Part shown: positions 9,061 to 17,952 of the stretch, piece by piece
Layout of the letters: each line of letters opens with the position of its first letter
How positions within the stretch are numbered: the stretch's first letter is position 1
DNA from: Paenibacillus tundrae
GTDB taxonomy: Bacteria; Bacillota; Bacilli; Paenibacillales; Paenibacillaceae
Assembly (NCBI RefSeq): GCF_036884255.1
Contig: NZ_CP145605.1
Span: 930,001-994,000, forward strand
Reading direction: 5' to 3'
DNA length: 64,000 nucleotides
Translations under genes and position numbers: made by a program
Notes under the pieces: model-generated
The model's database searches: none
What the model was told of the DNA's origin: nothing
The model's input: the letters and a program-made list of their open reading frames with translations, nothing else

Positions 9061-9106
9061 AAAGAGCGCAGGTGAACCCACGTCATGGGGAAACCTAGCG
9101 CTCTTT
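9061..9106. terminator. Hairpin between convergent genes
   Basis: AAAGAGCGC / GCGCTCTTT arms, extended by AGGT/ACCT, with no long T-run. Probably a bidirectional terminator between the APH-fold kinase and the minus-strand hypothetical gene. Confidence 0.6.
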
Positions 9107-9125
9107 CATATTATGTATCGCCAAA

Positions 9126-9731
9126 CTATGATTCCGAAGCATGAATAGTTAGATCGAAATCGGGTTTGCACATGTAGCTAAGGGGATAGAGATCATCCCG
9201 GGCAGAGATTAAGGCACGGAAATGAAGCATACCATAGCGCTGACCTGTGGTTGAAGTAGTGGAGTAAGGAACAATCTCGCCTACTACAAACACGTCTTCT
9301 TCATTCGTACATCGATAAATGACATTGTTCGGATTGCGCACTTCTTTAGCGTAACCGTACGTCATTACGTGAAATGCTCGACCACGCCAGTTCGTACGGA
9401 TTACTCGATAAGATTGTGTCTGCACAAGGTCAATATAACGCTCCAGTGGGAACGTATGCTCAAACTCTGTAATGTACCCATTCTTGTCCACATCAATGGT
9501 AAATTCAACATCATAACTCTTCCCAAATTCCTCTTGATAGGTACCCTCCATCATGCTCATCGTGTCGAAGCACGCGCCGTAAGCTTCATCTTCCACGTAG
9601 GGGATGGCGATTCGTTCAGGATCAACCACATGGGTGATCTGGCTGCTGGAGCAGTCTGCGTCCAGTGCCTTTGGTTGAAGTGCAATCATGCCAATCGTAA
9701 ATCCAGTACCAGCTTCGCAAGTTATCCGCAT
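9126..9731 (-). CDS. Hypothetical protein
   Basis: 201 residues, soluble, acidic, without a recognised domain. It has several aromatic and beta-prone segments (YDVEFTIDVDKNGYITEFEHTF) and a central YRVIRTNWRGRAFHVMTYGY stretch. The chosen ATG is 6 bases from AAGGAG; another ATG two codons upstream touches that site and is less likely. Divergent from the GyrI-like gene. No function can be proposed. Confidence 0.65.
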   Translation of the reverse strand: MRITCEAGTGFTIGMIALQPKALDADCSSSQITHVVDPERIAIPYVEDEAYGACFDTMSMMEGTYQEEFGKSYDVEFTIDVDKNGYITEFEHTFPLERYIDLVQTQSYRVIRTNWRGRAFHVMTYGYAKEVRNPNNVIYRCTNEEDVFVVGEIVPYSTTSTTGQRYGMLHFRALISARDDLYPLSYMCKPDFDLTIHASES

Positions 9732-9878
9732 AGTCATCTCCTTATTCCGTAATTAGTGATTAGACGAACGTCGGCAGGAAAGGTTGCGTATTTCCATTCG
9801 ATAGATTCTTTTGATAGAGTAGTTATAGGTCATCCTGAAGGAAGACACGAGCGCGCGAATTGGAGAGGGGAATTGGTG

Positions 9879-10352
9879 ATGAATGTAAAGTATAACGTTA
9901 TTGAGCAGCAGGCTCTTCATTTTGTTGGGATCAAACGAACCTTCTCTTGCGTAGACGGTGAGAATCTTAGAGGCATTCCCCTAATGTGGCAAGAAGCTCT
10001 GGCTGAAGGGATTGAGGATCGTTTGAGCGAGCTGAATAACGGGATAATCCCTGGTTTGGTGGGTATCTGTGTAGATCAGAGACAATTGCATGACGGGCAA
10101 ATGGAGTACTGGATTGCTACCTCTCACTTGGATGAAATCCCAGCAGGCATGTATGGAATAGAGCTTCCCGCAGTGAAATGGGTTGTATTTGAAGCAGATG
10201 AACTTGCGCCAGAAGCGATACAGCGCTTGTGGAAATATATTATGTCTGAATGGTTTCCTACAGGATCTTATGAGCATGCAGGTATTCCAGAGCTTGAAGT
10301 GTACCGTGGTGAAGGTGCTCCGCCTCAAGTGTGGATCCCCGTAAAGTCATAA
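9879..10352 (+). CDS. GyrI-like small-molecule-binding domain protein
   Basis: 157-residue stand-alone GyrI/AraC effector-binding domain. Family marks are the FVGIKRTF entry strand, the MYGIELPAVKWVVFEADELAPEAIQ core, the WFPTGSYEHAGIPELEVY segment and the terminal VWIPVKS. Such proteins bind small molecules and in some cases hydrolyse cyclopropanoids or inhibit gyrase; no DNA-binding domain is present. The frame is open further upstream, but GGAGAGGGG lies ahead of this ATG and the upstream part lacks any family match. Confidence 0.78.
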   Translation: MNVKYNVIEQQALHFVGIKRTFSCVDGENLRGIPLMWQEALAEGIEDRLSELNNGIIPGLVGICVDQRQLHDGQMEYWIATSHLDEIPAGMYGIELPAVKWVVFEADELAPEAIQRLWKYIMSEWFPTGSYEHAGIPELEVYRGEGAPPQVWIPVKS

Positions 10353-10395
10353 ATGGGTTAATTTCTAGAAGGTTCAATCATTAAGGAGGCGTATC

Positions 10396-10845
10396 ATGTT
10401 ATCAACTCGGGTGATGGAGTATTGTGAGGATCAAGGCTGGTGGCATGAAGATGTCCCGGCAGATTATGAAGAAGCGTTACGGAAACTGGGAATTGCTCTA
10501 GAGTCTGATTTTGCGCAATTTTATTTGCATGCTGAGGATGGTCCTACATTCTATAGTAGAAATCAGGAGCTTTATCAGATTTGTTGGTTTATGGTGAATA
10601 CCGTTTATATGGAAGACATTACTGTGGCACAGCTCACGTTAGGGCTGCCGGATGCTTATATCCCGCTGGATAGCTTCGAGGGTGAAGGTGGGTTCTTTTA
10701 TAATCGAGTGACGGATGAAGTCATTTTGGTTGAGCTAGGCGAATCGATTGAGCGTTTCCTTCGGGGAGAGAGTACACCGCAATGGTCGAATTTTAACGTA
10801 TTCTTAGAATGGTACTTCAAGCTCGATGAGGAACCTACGCAATGA
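10396..10845 (+). CDS. SMI1/KNR4 (SUKH)-like protein
   Basis: 149 residues with a SUKH-like arrangement: N-terminal helix with EEALRKLGIALESDFAQFYLHAEDGPTF, central IPLDSFEGEGGFFYN and late LVELGESIERFLRG with an aromatic end (NVFLEWYF). SUKH proteins often act as immunity proteins to polymorphic toxins, but some are general cytosolic factors; no toxin gene is adjacent here. AAGGAGG precedes the ATG at 7 bases. Confidence 0.65.
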   Translation: MLSTRVMEYCEDQGWWHEDVPADYEEALRKLGIALESDFAQFYLHAEDGPTFYSRNQELYQICWFMVNTVYMEDITVAQLTLGLPDAYIPLDSFEGEGGFFYNRVTDEVILVELGESIERFLRGESTPQWSNFNVFLEWYFKLDEEPTQ

Positions 10846-10946
10846 AGAAACGGTTACATTGAAGTAAAATTGAAGTGAGTTTCAGCGGAGAGCAAGTTAC
10901 GACCTACCCTGGTGACATACCCAAGTGTCATAGCCAAAAACCATGC

Positions 10947-10970
10947 AAAAAGACGAGCCGCGGCTCGCCT
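10947..10970 (-). terminator. Terminator for the CBS gene
   Basis: Read on the minus strand: a GC-rich palindrome centred on CCGCGG followed by TCTTTTT. It lies about 75 bases past the CBS gene stop. Confidence 0.6.
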
Positions 10971-11044
10971 TATTTGTTTCACCCTATTGTGCAACGGTCT
11001 AGCTTGGTGCTATGTAGTGTGCAGCGGGTAAGTGGTGTATTGCT

Positions 11045-11449
11045 CTAATCAGAGATGTTGCGCGTATAGTATTCGATAATGTCTTTGCGACGGATGATGC
11101 CGAGGAACACACGATCTACATCAACAACAGGTACGAAATTTTGATCGGCTGCTAATGTCAGCATATCCTCCATCTCGGCCTCAATGTATACGCATTCATT
11201 GTACACACGGTTGTTAATCTCATGTACCTCAACCTGATCCATATTATCAAAAGTCAATCCAGGCGTACTTCGCATTTTCCATAACAAGTCACCTTCGGAC
11301 AGGGTAGCAACATATTTTCCATCCTGATCAATTACGGGTATGGCAGTATAATGCTGCGCTTCAAGCTGCTCGATCGCATCCTTCATGGAAGCGGAGGACT
11401 TGATATAGGCCACTTCGGCTTTGGGGAGTAAAAAATAGCTGATTTCCAT
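11045..11449 (-). CDS. CBS-domain protein
   Basis: About 134 residues made of two CBS repeats (first around AIEQLEAQHYTAIPVIDQDGKYVATLSEGDLL, second around MLTLAADQNFVPVVDVDRVFLGIIRRKDII). Paired CBS modules bind adenine nucleotides and act as energy or second-messenger sensors; small Bacillota CBS proteins of this size include the c-di-AMP receptor DarB, but assignment to that group is not supported by anything more than size and architecture. AAGGAG lies 7 bases from the chosen ATG; an adjacent ATG one codon earlier and an upstream GTG are alternatives. Confidence 0.82.
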   Translation of the reverse strand: MEISYFLLPKAEVAYIKSSASMKDAIEQLEAQHYTAIPVIDQDGKYVATLSEGDLLWKMRSTPGLTFDNMDQVEVHEINNRVYNECVYIEAEMEDMLTLAADQNFVPVVDVDRVFLGIIRRKDIIEYYTRNISD

Positions 11450-11545
11450 CATCGGGCTCCTTTGCAGTAATTTCACTCTCCTTATTTAAACATATTATGT
11501 GAGTATTCGGCTATTTTTTATGATAAAATCGTCAGATTTGTGCCA

Positions 11546-11574
11546 TTGTTTAAATGAGCTTGGAAATCTATAGT
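11546..11574 (+). promoter_or_regulatory. Sigma-A promoter of the PBP gene
   Basis: TTGTTT and TATAGT with a 17-base spacer, 23 bases before the PBP start codon. Confidence 0.6.
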
Positions 11575-11596
11575 ATATTGTAGAGGTGATATGACC

Positions 11597-13708
11597 ATGA
11601 AAAAGAAACATAAAATTTTGTACGGACTACTCCCAATCTTATTTGCGGGTGGAGTCGGAATGTACTTATATATGCAGAACAGCAAAGCTGAAGAAGCGAA
11701 GCCAGAGGCCACTGTAACACAGTACATAGACCATCTGCAGAAGAAGGAATTCGATCAGCTATATACGATGATGACGCCTGCTTCACTGGATGAGTCTGGA
11801 CTGAGTAGAGAACAGTTCGTGGAAAAATATAATGCGATCTACTCCGGCATGGAGGTATCCGAGGTCAAGGCAGAAGTGAAGCCGCAGGCCACCGAAACAA
11901 CAGCGGATTCCAATGAATCAGAATCAGGAGCAAGTGTGGAAGCAAGCACCGAGGCACCCAACCCTGACATCTACGAAGTGGACTATAATCTGCAGTTGAC
12001 AACCTTGCTTGGCGACGTGAACGAGACTCAATCCTTGAAGCTTGTCAGACAAGAGCTTGAGGATGGCACCAAAGTCTGGCGGATTGATTGGCAGCCGTCG
12101 ATGATTCTCAAAGATATGGTTAAAGGCAGTAAGGTGAGAGTCCGGACACTATTTCCGGAACGTGGCAACATCGTAGATCATGAAGGGATGCCTCTTGCGA
12201 CAAAAGGTACGATCAATGAATGGGGCATCGTTCCAGGGGAGCTAGGCGAGAGCCCGGAGGCTAAGATTGCCCAGATTGCTCAGCATTACAAGGTATCATC
12301 AGACGTTATTACGAAGGCGTTAGAGCAAAAGTGGGTGAAGCCAGAATATTTTGTACCGATTGCTACGACCGATGAATCCATGGTGCCTGACGGGCTGAAT
12401 GGCGTGAAGCTGCAATCCAAGACGATTCGATACTACCCGCTGGGTGAAGCGGCTGCTCATCTGGTTGGTTATGTGCGTAAAGTGACGAAAGAAGATCTGG
12501 AGAAAGATACCGAAGGTTATTACCGGGCTGAGGACTGGATTGGTAAAGCCGGTCTGGAGCAGTCCATGGAGAAACAACTTCGCGGCGAGCGAGGTGGCTT
12601 GATTGAGATTACGGATGAACTAGGAAATGTCCAATCTGAGCTGATTCGTCATGACGCGGTTGATGGACAAGATGTGCAGTTGACCATTGATGCGCAAACA
12701 CAGCGAAAATTGTATCAGACCCTTTCCAGCGGTGGAGACGCGGGAGCCATGGTGCTGATGAACCCAACAGATGGGCATCTTCTTGCTATGGTTAGTGCAC
12801 CAGCCTACGATCCGAATAAAATGGTTACAGGTCTTACGCAGGCGGAGTGGGATGCGTATTCCGCTGATGAAGGGTTACCTTTTATCAATCGATTCACGAA
12901 TCGTTATGCACCAGGATCAACCTTCAAAGCAATCACAGCAGCAGCAGGACTCATGGAGAACGTAACTACTGCGGATAAGGAACATGATATCCCTGGTTTA
13001 CAATGGCGTAAGGATGAGAGCTGGGGCGGTTATTATGTGAAACGTGTGAAGAGTGTATCACCGGTGAATATGGTCGATGCTTTGGTATATTCAGACAATA
13101 TCTATTTTGCCCAAGAAGCCATTGAGATGGGCAGTGCCAAATTTATCGAAGGTATTCAAAAGTTTGGATTCGGTGATAACTTCGGATTGGACGAATTGTA
13201 CTTGAAGCCAAGTCAGTATGCGAATGAGGCGCATCTAGATCTCGCATCAGAGGTACTTCTCGCTGATACGTCCTACGGTCAAGGAGAGATGTTAATGTCT
13301 CCGATCCATCTAGCGACTTCGTTTACGCCCTTTATTAATGAAGGGAACATGGTGAAGCCTGTTCTGATTGTAGGCAAAGAAACGTCTGAACCCGAGGTGA
13401 TCATCACACCTGATGTCGCAGCTACGGTTAAGGATGCACTCGGTCAAGTCGTCACCCGTTCAGGTGGAACGGCTCACTCCCTTAATTCGCTTCCAGGTGC
13501 GTTAGCTGCCAAGACGGGAACCGCTGAATTGAAAGCGAAGAAGGGAGAGAAAGGACAAGAGAACGGATTTGTCGTGGTATTTGATACCGAATCCCCTTCC
13601 TTCCTCATCTCTGCGGTCATTGAACAAGTGAACGGCCGTGGCGGAAGCCACTATGTCGTGGATAAACTAGAGCCGTTTCTGGAGAAGTTGAACGTACCTG
13701 CATCATGA
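11597..13708 (+). CDS. Class B penicillin-binding protein, MecA/PBP3-like transpeptidase
   Basis: 703 residues: an N-terminal membrane anchor, an NTF2-like MecA_N domain (about 35-160), a PBP dimerisation domain, and the transpeptidase. All three active-site motifs are present: S441-T-F-K444, S499-D-N501 and K639-T-G. The domain order is that of PBP2a (MecA) and B. subtilis PBP3 (PbpC), peptidoglycan D,D-transpeptidases acting outside the membrane. An acidic Ser/Glu/Ala-rich insertion lies near residues 95-125. The second ATG is preferred, as AGGTGA is 7 bases from it. No bla/mec-type regulators are nearby. Confidence 0.9.
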   Translation: MKKKHKILYGLLPILFAGGVGMYLYMQNSKAEEAKPEATVTQYIDHLQKKEFDQLYTMMTPASLDESGLSREQFVEKYNAIYSGMEVSEVKAEVKPQATETTADSNESESGASVEASTEAPNPDIYEVDYNLQLTTLLGDVNETQSLKLVRQELEDGTKVWRIDWQPSMILKDMVKGSKVRVRTLFPERGNIVDHEGMPLATKGTINEWGIVPGELGESPEAKIAQIAQHYKVSSDVITKALEQKWVKPEYFVPIATTDESMVPDGLNGVKLQSKTIRYYPLGEAAAHLVGYVRKVTKEDLEKDTEGYYRAEDWIGKAGLEQSMEKQLRGERGGLIEITDELGNVQSELIRHDAVDGQDVQLTIDAQTQRKLYQTLSSGGDAGAMVLMNPTDGHLLAMVSAPAYDPNKMVTGLTQAEWDAYSADEGLPFINRFTNRYAPGSTFKAITAAAGLMENVTTADKEHDIPGLQWRKDESWGGYYVKRVKSVSPVNMVDALVYSDNIYFAQEAIEMGSAKFIEGIQKFGFGDNFGLDELYLKPSQYANEAHLDLASEVLLADTSYGQGEMLMSPIHLATSFTPFINEGNMVKPVLIVGKETSEPEVIITPDVAATVKDALGQVVTRSGGTAHSLNSLPGALAAKTGTAELKAKKGEKGQENGFVVVFDTESPSFLISAVIEQVNGRGGSHYVVDKLEPFLEKLNVPAS

Positions 13709-13717
13709 TAAAACATA

Positions 13718-13770
13718 ACAGCCCACCAGATCTGAATGGCAGTGCCAAAGGTCTGGTGGGCTGTTTTTTT
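13718..13770 (+). terminator. Strong terminator after the PBP gene
   Basis: ACAGCCCACCAGA and its complement pair over 13 bases, with a T-run of 8. Confidence 0.92.
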
Positions 13771-13797
13771 GTTAGTTCTTAGCTAGACTATAGAGCT

Positions 13798-14550
13798 TTA
13801 TTTGCGAGCTGTTATCAGGAAACGTGCAGCGTTCGTCCGAATTCCCAGATCACACTGATATTGCTGAATCAAATGCTGGAGCGTCTGCACATCTGTAACT
13901 TGTTCTCCGAAACCGGGAATGATCGGCGCATGAGTCAGCAGGAAGAGTAGATCTTCTGGGCGAGCATAATACTCGGTCGCATTATATTCCTTGAGTTGAA
14001 TATCACGGAATCCAGCTTCATGCAGCTCGTTCACGTATCTCTCCGCTAATGGGCTTGTTGGCAAGTCTTCGGTTGCCTCCAAGCCGAAGGCTTCTTTGAT
14101 GTTATATTTATCATTTTCCCGAACCTGCTGGGTCAGAAACATGCCTCCATCAGCAAGTACACGATATGCTTCTGATGCGCAGAAGGGAGCATGTCTGCAA
14201 GCAATCATATTGAAAAATTGATCGGGGAATTGAAGCTGCTCGGCATTCATCTGCATAAATCGGACGTTGGAGCGCCCTGACGCAAGAAGATTACGCTGTG
14301 CAGTCTGTATCATGCCGTGGGAAAGGTCAATCCCTACAAGTAATGATGCAGCCTCGGCATGCGAGAGCAATGCTTCTCCGCCACCTGTGCCAATGTCGAG
14401 TAAGAGGTCAGAGGGACGGATATGGTGTATAACTTCAGTATACAGATCCCATAGGACGCCTTCGGATACAACCTGCATTGAACTGAAATCCCAACCGTTG
14501 ATTGCCCCGATCTGTTCATAAAAAGCTTCATATTGTATAGTTTGTTTCAT
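13798..14550 (-). CDS. Class I SAM-dependent methyltransferase
   Basis: 250-residue Methyltransf_11/25-type protein. Motif I is LLDIGTGGGEA (residues about 50-60), motif II acidic residue in VGIDLSHGM, and post-motif NMIACRHAPFCASEAYRVLADGG. These give the SAM site, while the C-terminal lid has no diagnostic substrate residues. GGAGG precedes the ATG. Monocistronic on the minus strand, convergent with the PBP gene. Confidence 0.85.
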   Translation of the reverse strand: MKQTIQYEAFYEQIGAINGWDFSSMQVVSEGVLWDLYTEVIHHIRPSDLLLDIGTGGGEALLSHAEAASLLVGIDLSHGMIQTAQRNLLASGRSNVRFMQMNAEQLQFPDQFFNMIACRHAPFCASEAYRVLADGGMFLTQQVRENDKYNIKEAFGLEATEDLPTSPLAERYVNELHEAGFRDIQLKEYNATEYYARPEDLLFLLTHAPIIPGFGEQVTDVQTLQHLIQQYQCDLGIRTNAARFLITARK

Positions 14551-14757
14551 TCGTTATTCCTCCAAATTTGTGTAGTTACAATGAGTGTTGTTATTCAAGT
14601 TCGATACAGTAATCTCTACCGAGTTAGGTCAAGAAGACAGACGTATCCCTGCATAGCTGGTACGCGTTTTGACCCAGCCCGACCTCTAATTACTTCGAAC
14701 AAATTGGAATAACATCCTTGTCACCTCACCATTTGGAATATAACTAGTATAATTCAT

Positions 14758-14786
14758 TTGACAGCCTATATGCGACATGTTATTTT
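14758..14786 (+). promoter_or_regulatory. Sigma-A promoter of the VOC gene
   Basis: Consensus TTGACA, 17-base spacer, TATTTT; 36 bases ahead of the start codon. Confidence 0.7.
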
Positions 14787-14822
14787 GGGTTGGGAATCTA
14801 ATCCAATAGATCGAGGTGATCG

Positions 14823-15245
14823 ATGGTGGCTGTAAGTGCTAAGCAGATTTTTGTTAACCTACCCGTCAAAGATTTGAATAAATCGGTGGAGTTTTTCACC
14901 AAGATTGGGTTTGAGTTTAATGCTAATTTTACGGATGAGTCAGCTACCTGTATGATCATTGGGGATAACATTTATGCTATGCTGCTGGTGGAAGAGCGTT
15001 TCCTATCGTTCATTCCTAAGAAAATCTCTAATGCTGCCGAGACGGCCGAAGTCATCGTTGCGCTATCCGTAGATAGCCGTGAACAGGTCGACCAGATTGT
15101 ACAAGCTGCTCTGGATGCAGGCGGCAAGCACTACAATGATCCGCAGGATCATGGATTTATGTATGGCTGGAGCTTTCAAGATCTGGACGATCACCTATGG
15201 GAAGTATCTTATATGGATCTGAGTGCATTCCCGACAGAGGAATAA
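14823..15245 (+). CDS. VOC-superfamily protein (glyoxalase/bleomycin-resistance fold)
   Basis: 140 residues with two beta-alpha-beta-beta-beta modules. The opening QIFVNLPVKDLNKSVEFFTKIGFEF and the closing YGWSFQDLDDHLWEVSYMD are typical of the family, with the final Glu in a metal-ligand-like position. Proteins close to this pattern are usually annotated as extradiol dioxygenase-like or glyoxalase-like; no substrate can be assigned. GAGGTGATCG supplies the ribosome site. It has its own promoter. Confidence 0.82.
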   Translation: MVAVSAKQIFVNLPVKDLNKSVEFFTKIGFEFNANFTDESATCMIIGDNIYAMLLVEERFLSFIPKKISNAAETAEVIVALSVDSREQVDQIVQAALDAGGKHYNDPQDHGFMYGWSFQDLDDHLWEVSYMDLSAFPTEE

Positions 15246-15378
15246 TTGGAAATTAAGCAAGTTAACATTCAATTGTATGTATGAAAGTGAGATAGCCTTG
15301 TATGCCAATGAACTCGGGAATATTCGGGTACGTGCAGGACAACAATAAATGGTATGAAGTAAGTAAATAAAAGTAGCT

Positions 15379-15407
15379 AAGAAGGTGCCAGCTGGCACCT
15401 TCTTTGT
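15379..15407 (+). terminator. Terminator between VOC and TetR genes
   Basis: AAGAAGGTGCC / GGCACCTTCTT with the loop AGCT, then TTTGTTG. The 130 bases ahead of it hold two short overlapping frames (22-23 codons) without a strong ribosome site, so I do not call them genes. Confidence 0.8.
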
Positions 15408-15505
15408 TGTACATCACACGGTCGTTAGTGCTGGAAAAGAAGGAAGGATTGCGAAGAGGCGAACTTGGTATGTAATTTTTGTCATGAAAACAATCTGGCT
15501 AGATA

Positions 15506-15534
15506 TTGCTTAATCAACATTCATCCGTTAAAAT
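15506..15534 (+). promoter_or_regulatory. Promoter of the TetR-MFS operon
   Basis: TTGCTT, 17-base spacer, TAAAAT, followed by the TetR gene about 50 bases downstream. Confidence 0.6.
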
Positions 15535-15550
15535 ATAGAACGAATGTTCA
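15516..15550. promoter_or_regulatory. Candidate TetR operator
   Basis: Inverted repeat AACATTC ... GAATGTT spans the promoter spacer, -10 and start region; a tighter dyad GAAC-GAAT-GTTC lies at 15539-15550. The position fits autorepression by the TetR protein encoded just downstream. Confidence 0.45.
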
Positions 15551-15585
15551 GTATGCAAGTAGTAGGTAAGAAATGGAGTGAAGGA

Positions 15586-16185
15586 ATGAACAAAAAGCAA
15601 CTTCAAACAGAGCAGACGAAGAAGAAACTAGCGGATGCCTCTAGAGCTCTTTTTGTACAAAAAGGCTATAAGGCAACATCCATTGAAGATATCGTGGCGG
15701 CAACAGGAAGCAGCAAAGGCAATATTTATTACCATTTCAAAAGTAAAGAGGGTCTCTTTCTATACTTGATTGATGAATGGGATCGGGAATGGGAAGAGAA
15801 TTGGACAGCCAAAGAACATCTCTATCGCACCTCTACCGAGAAAATTTACGGTTTGGCCGAACAGCTTGTCCTGGATGAGATGAATCACCCATTGACCAAG
15901 GCAGCCGATGAATTCTTCACAGGAGAGAAGAAAGAGAACGATATCGAAGAACGCATCACGGTGATGTTTGAGCGGCATATTCAATTTAACAGACAGTTGG
16001 TACAAGAGGGGATCGAAAGCGGAGAGTTCAAGGCTGACAACGTAGATAACCTCGCGCTTATATTAGAAAGTACCATTATCGGACTGAGTCACATGTCGCG
16101 CAGCATGGAGCCAGAACAGGCTCTTGCCTTATACCGTCATGCTGCAAGTGTATTCTTGCACGGCATTGCAAAAGATAAGGATTGA
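15586..16185 (+). CDS. TetR/AcrR family transcriptional regulator
   Basis: 199 residues. The N-terminal helix-turn-helix is textbook: ALFVQKGYKATSIEDIVAATGSSKGNIYYHFKSKEGLF. The C-terminal ligand domain is helical and resembles the YxaF/LmrA/QacR type. GGAG lies 7 bases from the chosen ATG; the frame is open 14 codons further upstream without a ribosome site. The MFS efflux gene begins 67 bases downstream in the same direction, so the regulator probably represses its own operon until an efflux substrate binds. Confidence 0.88.
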   Translation: MNKKQLQTEQTKKKLADASRALFVQKGYKATSIEDIVAATGSSKGNIYYHFKSKEGLFLYLIDEWDREWEENWTAKEHLYRTSTEKIYGLAEQLVLDEMNHPLTKAADEFFTGEKKENDIEERITVMFERHIQFNRQLVQEGIESGEFKADNVDNLALILESTIIGLSHMSRSMEPEQALALYRHAASVFLHGIAKDKD

Positions 16186-16252
16186 ACATAGGTTGCCACT
16201 TGAGCGGAGTATATGAAAAGGCAACATTTTGACAACTACGGAGGATGCAATC

Positions 16253-17476
16253 ATGGCTTTACTAACGCGCAATAGGGGCGCATTACTATTATTAATGGTT
16301 AATATTTTTCTCGTCTTTACAGGTATAGGTCTTGTTGTGCCCATTATGCCTGCGTACATGGAGCTACTGCACATTACCGGATTCACGGTGGGGCTGCTGG
16401 TAGCGGCATTTTCCTTCACACAGTTTCTATTCTCCCCGGTTGCGGGTCGTTGGTCCGATGCTTTGGGGCGTAAAAGGATTATCGTCGTCGGTATGTTAAT
16501 TTTTGCTGTATCCGAATTTATGTTTGGTGCGGTTAATGCACCTGTGCTGCTCTTCGCTGCACGTATGCTTGGCGGAATTGGCGCAGCGTTGATCTTTCCA
16601 GCAGTTATGGCCTATACCGCAGATATTACGACAGAGGAAGAACGCGGCCGAGGCATGGGATTAATCAATGCAGCGATCTCCACCGGGTTCATCATTGGAC
16701 CTGGTATCGGTGGTTATCTGGCTGAGTTCGGTATTCGGATTCCGTTCTATGCTGCAGGTGTTGCCGGTTTGTTAGCTGCAATCATCACACTGGCCATTTT
16801 GCCAGAGTCGACACGTAGTCCGGCAACAAGTAAACCTGATATGGGAGCAGCCCAAGCGAAGGTTAAAACGCAGAGTTTGGCATCCCAATTGCTACGATCG
16901 TATCAAGCGCCTTACTTTTTCAGTTTGATTATCGTATTCGTGATGGCATTTGGACTTGCAAACTATGAGACGGTATTTTCGCTGTTTGTATATCAAAAAT
17001 TCGGGTTTACAACACAAGATATTGCGTTCATCATTACATTTGGCTCCATTGCAGGGGCTGTAGTGCAGGTTGCTCTCATCGGCTGGTTACTGAACCGGTT
17101 TGGGGAGAAGAAGGTCATTTCGGTATGTCTGTTTTTTGTAGCGTTGTTTGTCATGCTGACCTTATTCGTGCATACGTACTGGCTGATTCTGGTCGTTACC
17201 TTTATTGTGTTCCTCGGAATGGATATCTTACGCCCGGCAATCAGTACACAAATGTCGAAATTAGCAGAGGAGCAGCAGGGCTTTGTAGCGGGATTGAATT
17301 CAGCGTACACAAGTCTAGGCAATATTGCAGGGCCGATTGTTGCTGGGGCATTATTTGATGTGAATATTAACTATCCGTACGTTTCTGCTTCAATTGTACT
17401 GGGGATTTGCTTCCTATTATCGATGTGGGTGCTTCGAGGAGGCAAACAGGCTGGACAATTGAAAGCCGAAATGTAA
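16253..17476 (+). CDS. MFS multidrug efflux transporter (NorA/Bmr-like)
   Basis: 407 residues, 12 predicted membrane segments. The family signatures are present: motif A after TM2 (GRWSDALGRKRIIVVG), antiporter motif C in TM5 (GFIIGPGIGGYLAE), and a second motif A-like loop (NRFGEKKVI). Similar proteins (NorA, Bmr, Blt) export cationic drugs and dyes by proton antiport. GGAGG is 8 bases from the ATG. Cotranscription with the preceding TetR gene is likely. Confidence 0.88.
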   Translation: MALLTRNRGALLLLMVNIFLVFTGIGLVVPIMPAYMELLHITGFTVGLLVAAFSFTQFLFSPVAGRWSDALGRKRIIVVGMLIFAVSEFMFGAVNAPVLLFAARMLGGIGAALIFPAVMAYTADITTEEERGRGMGLINAAISTGFIIGPGIGGYLAEFGIRIPFYAAGVAGLLAAIITLAILPESTRSPATSKPDMGAAQAKVKTQSLASQLLRSYQAPYFFSLIIVFVMAFGLANYETVFSLFVYQKFGFTTQDIAFIITFGSIAGAVVQVALIGWLLNRFGEKKVISVCLFFVALFVMLTLFVHTYWLILVVTFIVFLGMDILRPAISTQMSKLAEEQQGFVAGLNSAYTSLGNIAGPIVAGALFDVNINYPYVSASIVLGICFLLSMWVLRGGKQAGQLKAEM

Positions 17477-17607
17477 CGATTAACGATATTTAAAGTGATA
17501 TTTTGTTATAATAATAGATGCTGGAAGTGAATAATTGGGCTGGGTCACGATGAACGTTATCTAGGATGGTCATTTTTAAGCATATACAGGATTATTGGAG
17601 TGATTCG

Positions 17608-17772
17608 ATGAGTAAATCTAAAGGTGGCGGAACAGGCCGCGGTACGGGCAAAAAAGGCTGGAATCGCTGGCAAGCGAGTGCCAATCGTGCCAAAAGTGCA
17701 CCGAAGCCCTATAAGAGCAAGGGTACGAAGAAAAAGGATGATATCGAAACCTCAAATGACAAGTCCCAGTGA
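17608..17772 (+). CDS. Small basic protein, DUF3934-like
   Basis: 54 residues, highly basic and Gly/Lys-rich (SKGGGTGRGTGKKGWNRWQ). The GTGRGTGKKGWNRWQ pattern recalls the DUF3934 family of short Bacillota proteins; that assignment is from memory of the pattern. GGAG sits 7 bases from the ATG. No catalytic features; could bind nucleic acid by charge. A hairpin with a T-run follows. Confidence 0.65.
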   Translation: MSKSKGGGTGRGTGKKGWNRWQASANRAKSAPKPYKSKGTKKKDDIETSNDKSQ

Positions 17773-17804
17773 GTGGGGACTGGCAAAGCGTGAGGTGTTC
17801 ATGA

Positions 17805-17846
17805 TGAAGAGATCTGACCTAAAGACAAGGGCAGGTCTCTTTTTTA
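17805..17846 (+). terminator. Intrinsic terminator after the DUF3934-like gene
   Basis: Bulged stem AGAGA..GACCT / AGGTCTCT followed by a run of T. Confidence 0.55.
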
Positions 17847-17952
17847 TGTTGATCCCCCTTTATTATTACATCCAAATCGCCGATATAAATGGTAAAATTC
17901 ACCTCTATATTCTAGGGTGATTCTCAATATTTTATCAAAGGAGTCTTTACCA

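Noticed and set aside
15277..15370. Two overlapping 22-23 codon frames before the terminator downstream of the VOC gene
   Set aside because: Neither has a convincing ribosome site or promoter and they overlap in different frames; kept only as a note.
17624..17920. 98-codon plus-strand frame overlapping the DUF3934-like gene
   Set aside because: It runs through a terminator and the next gene's upstream region, and the 54-residue frame has the better ribosome site and family pattern.
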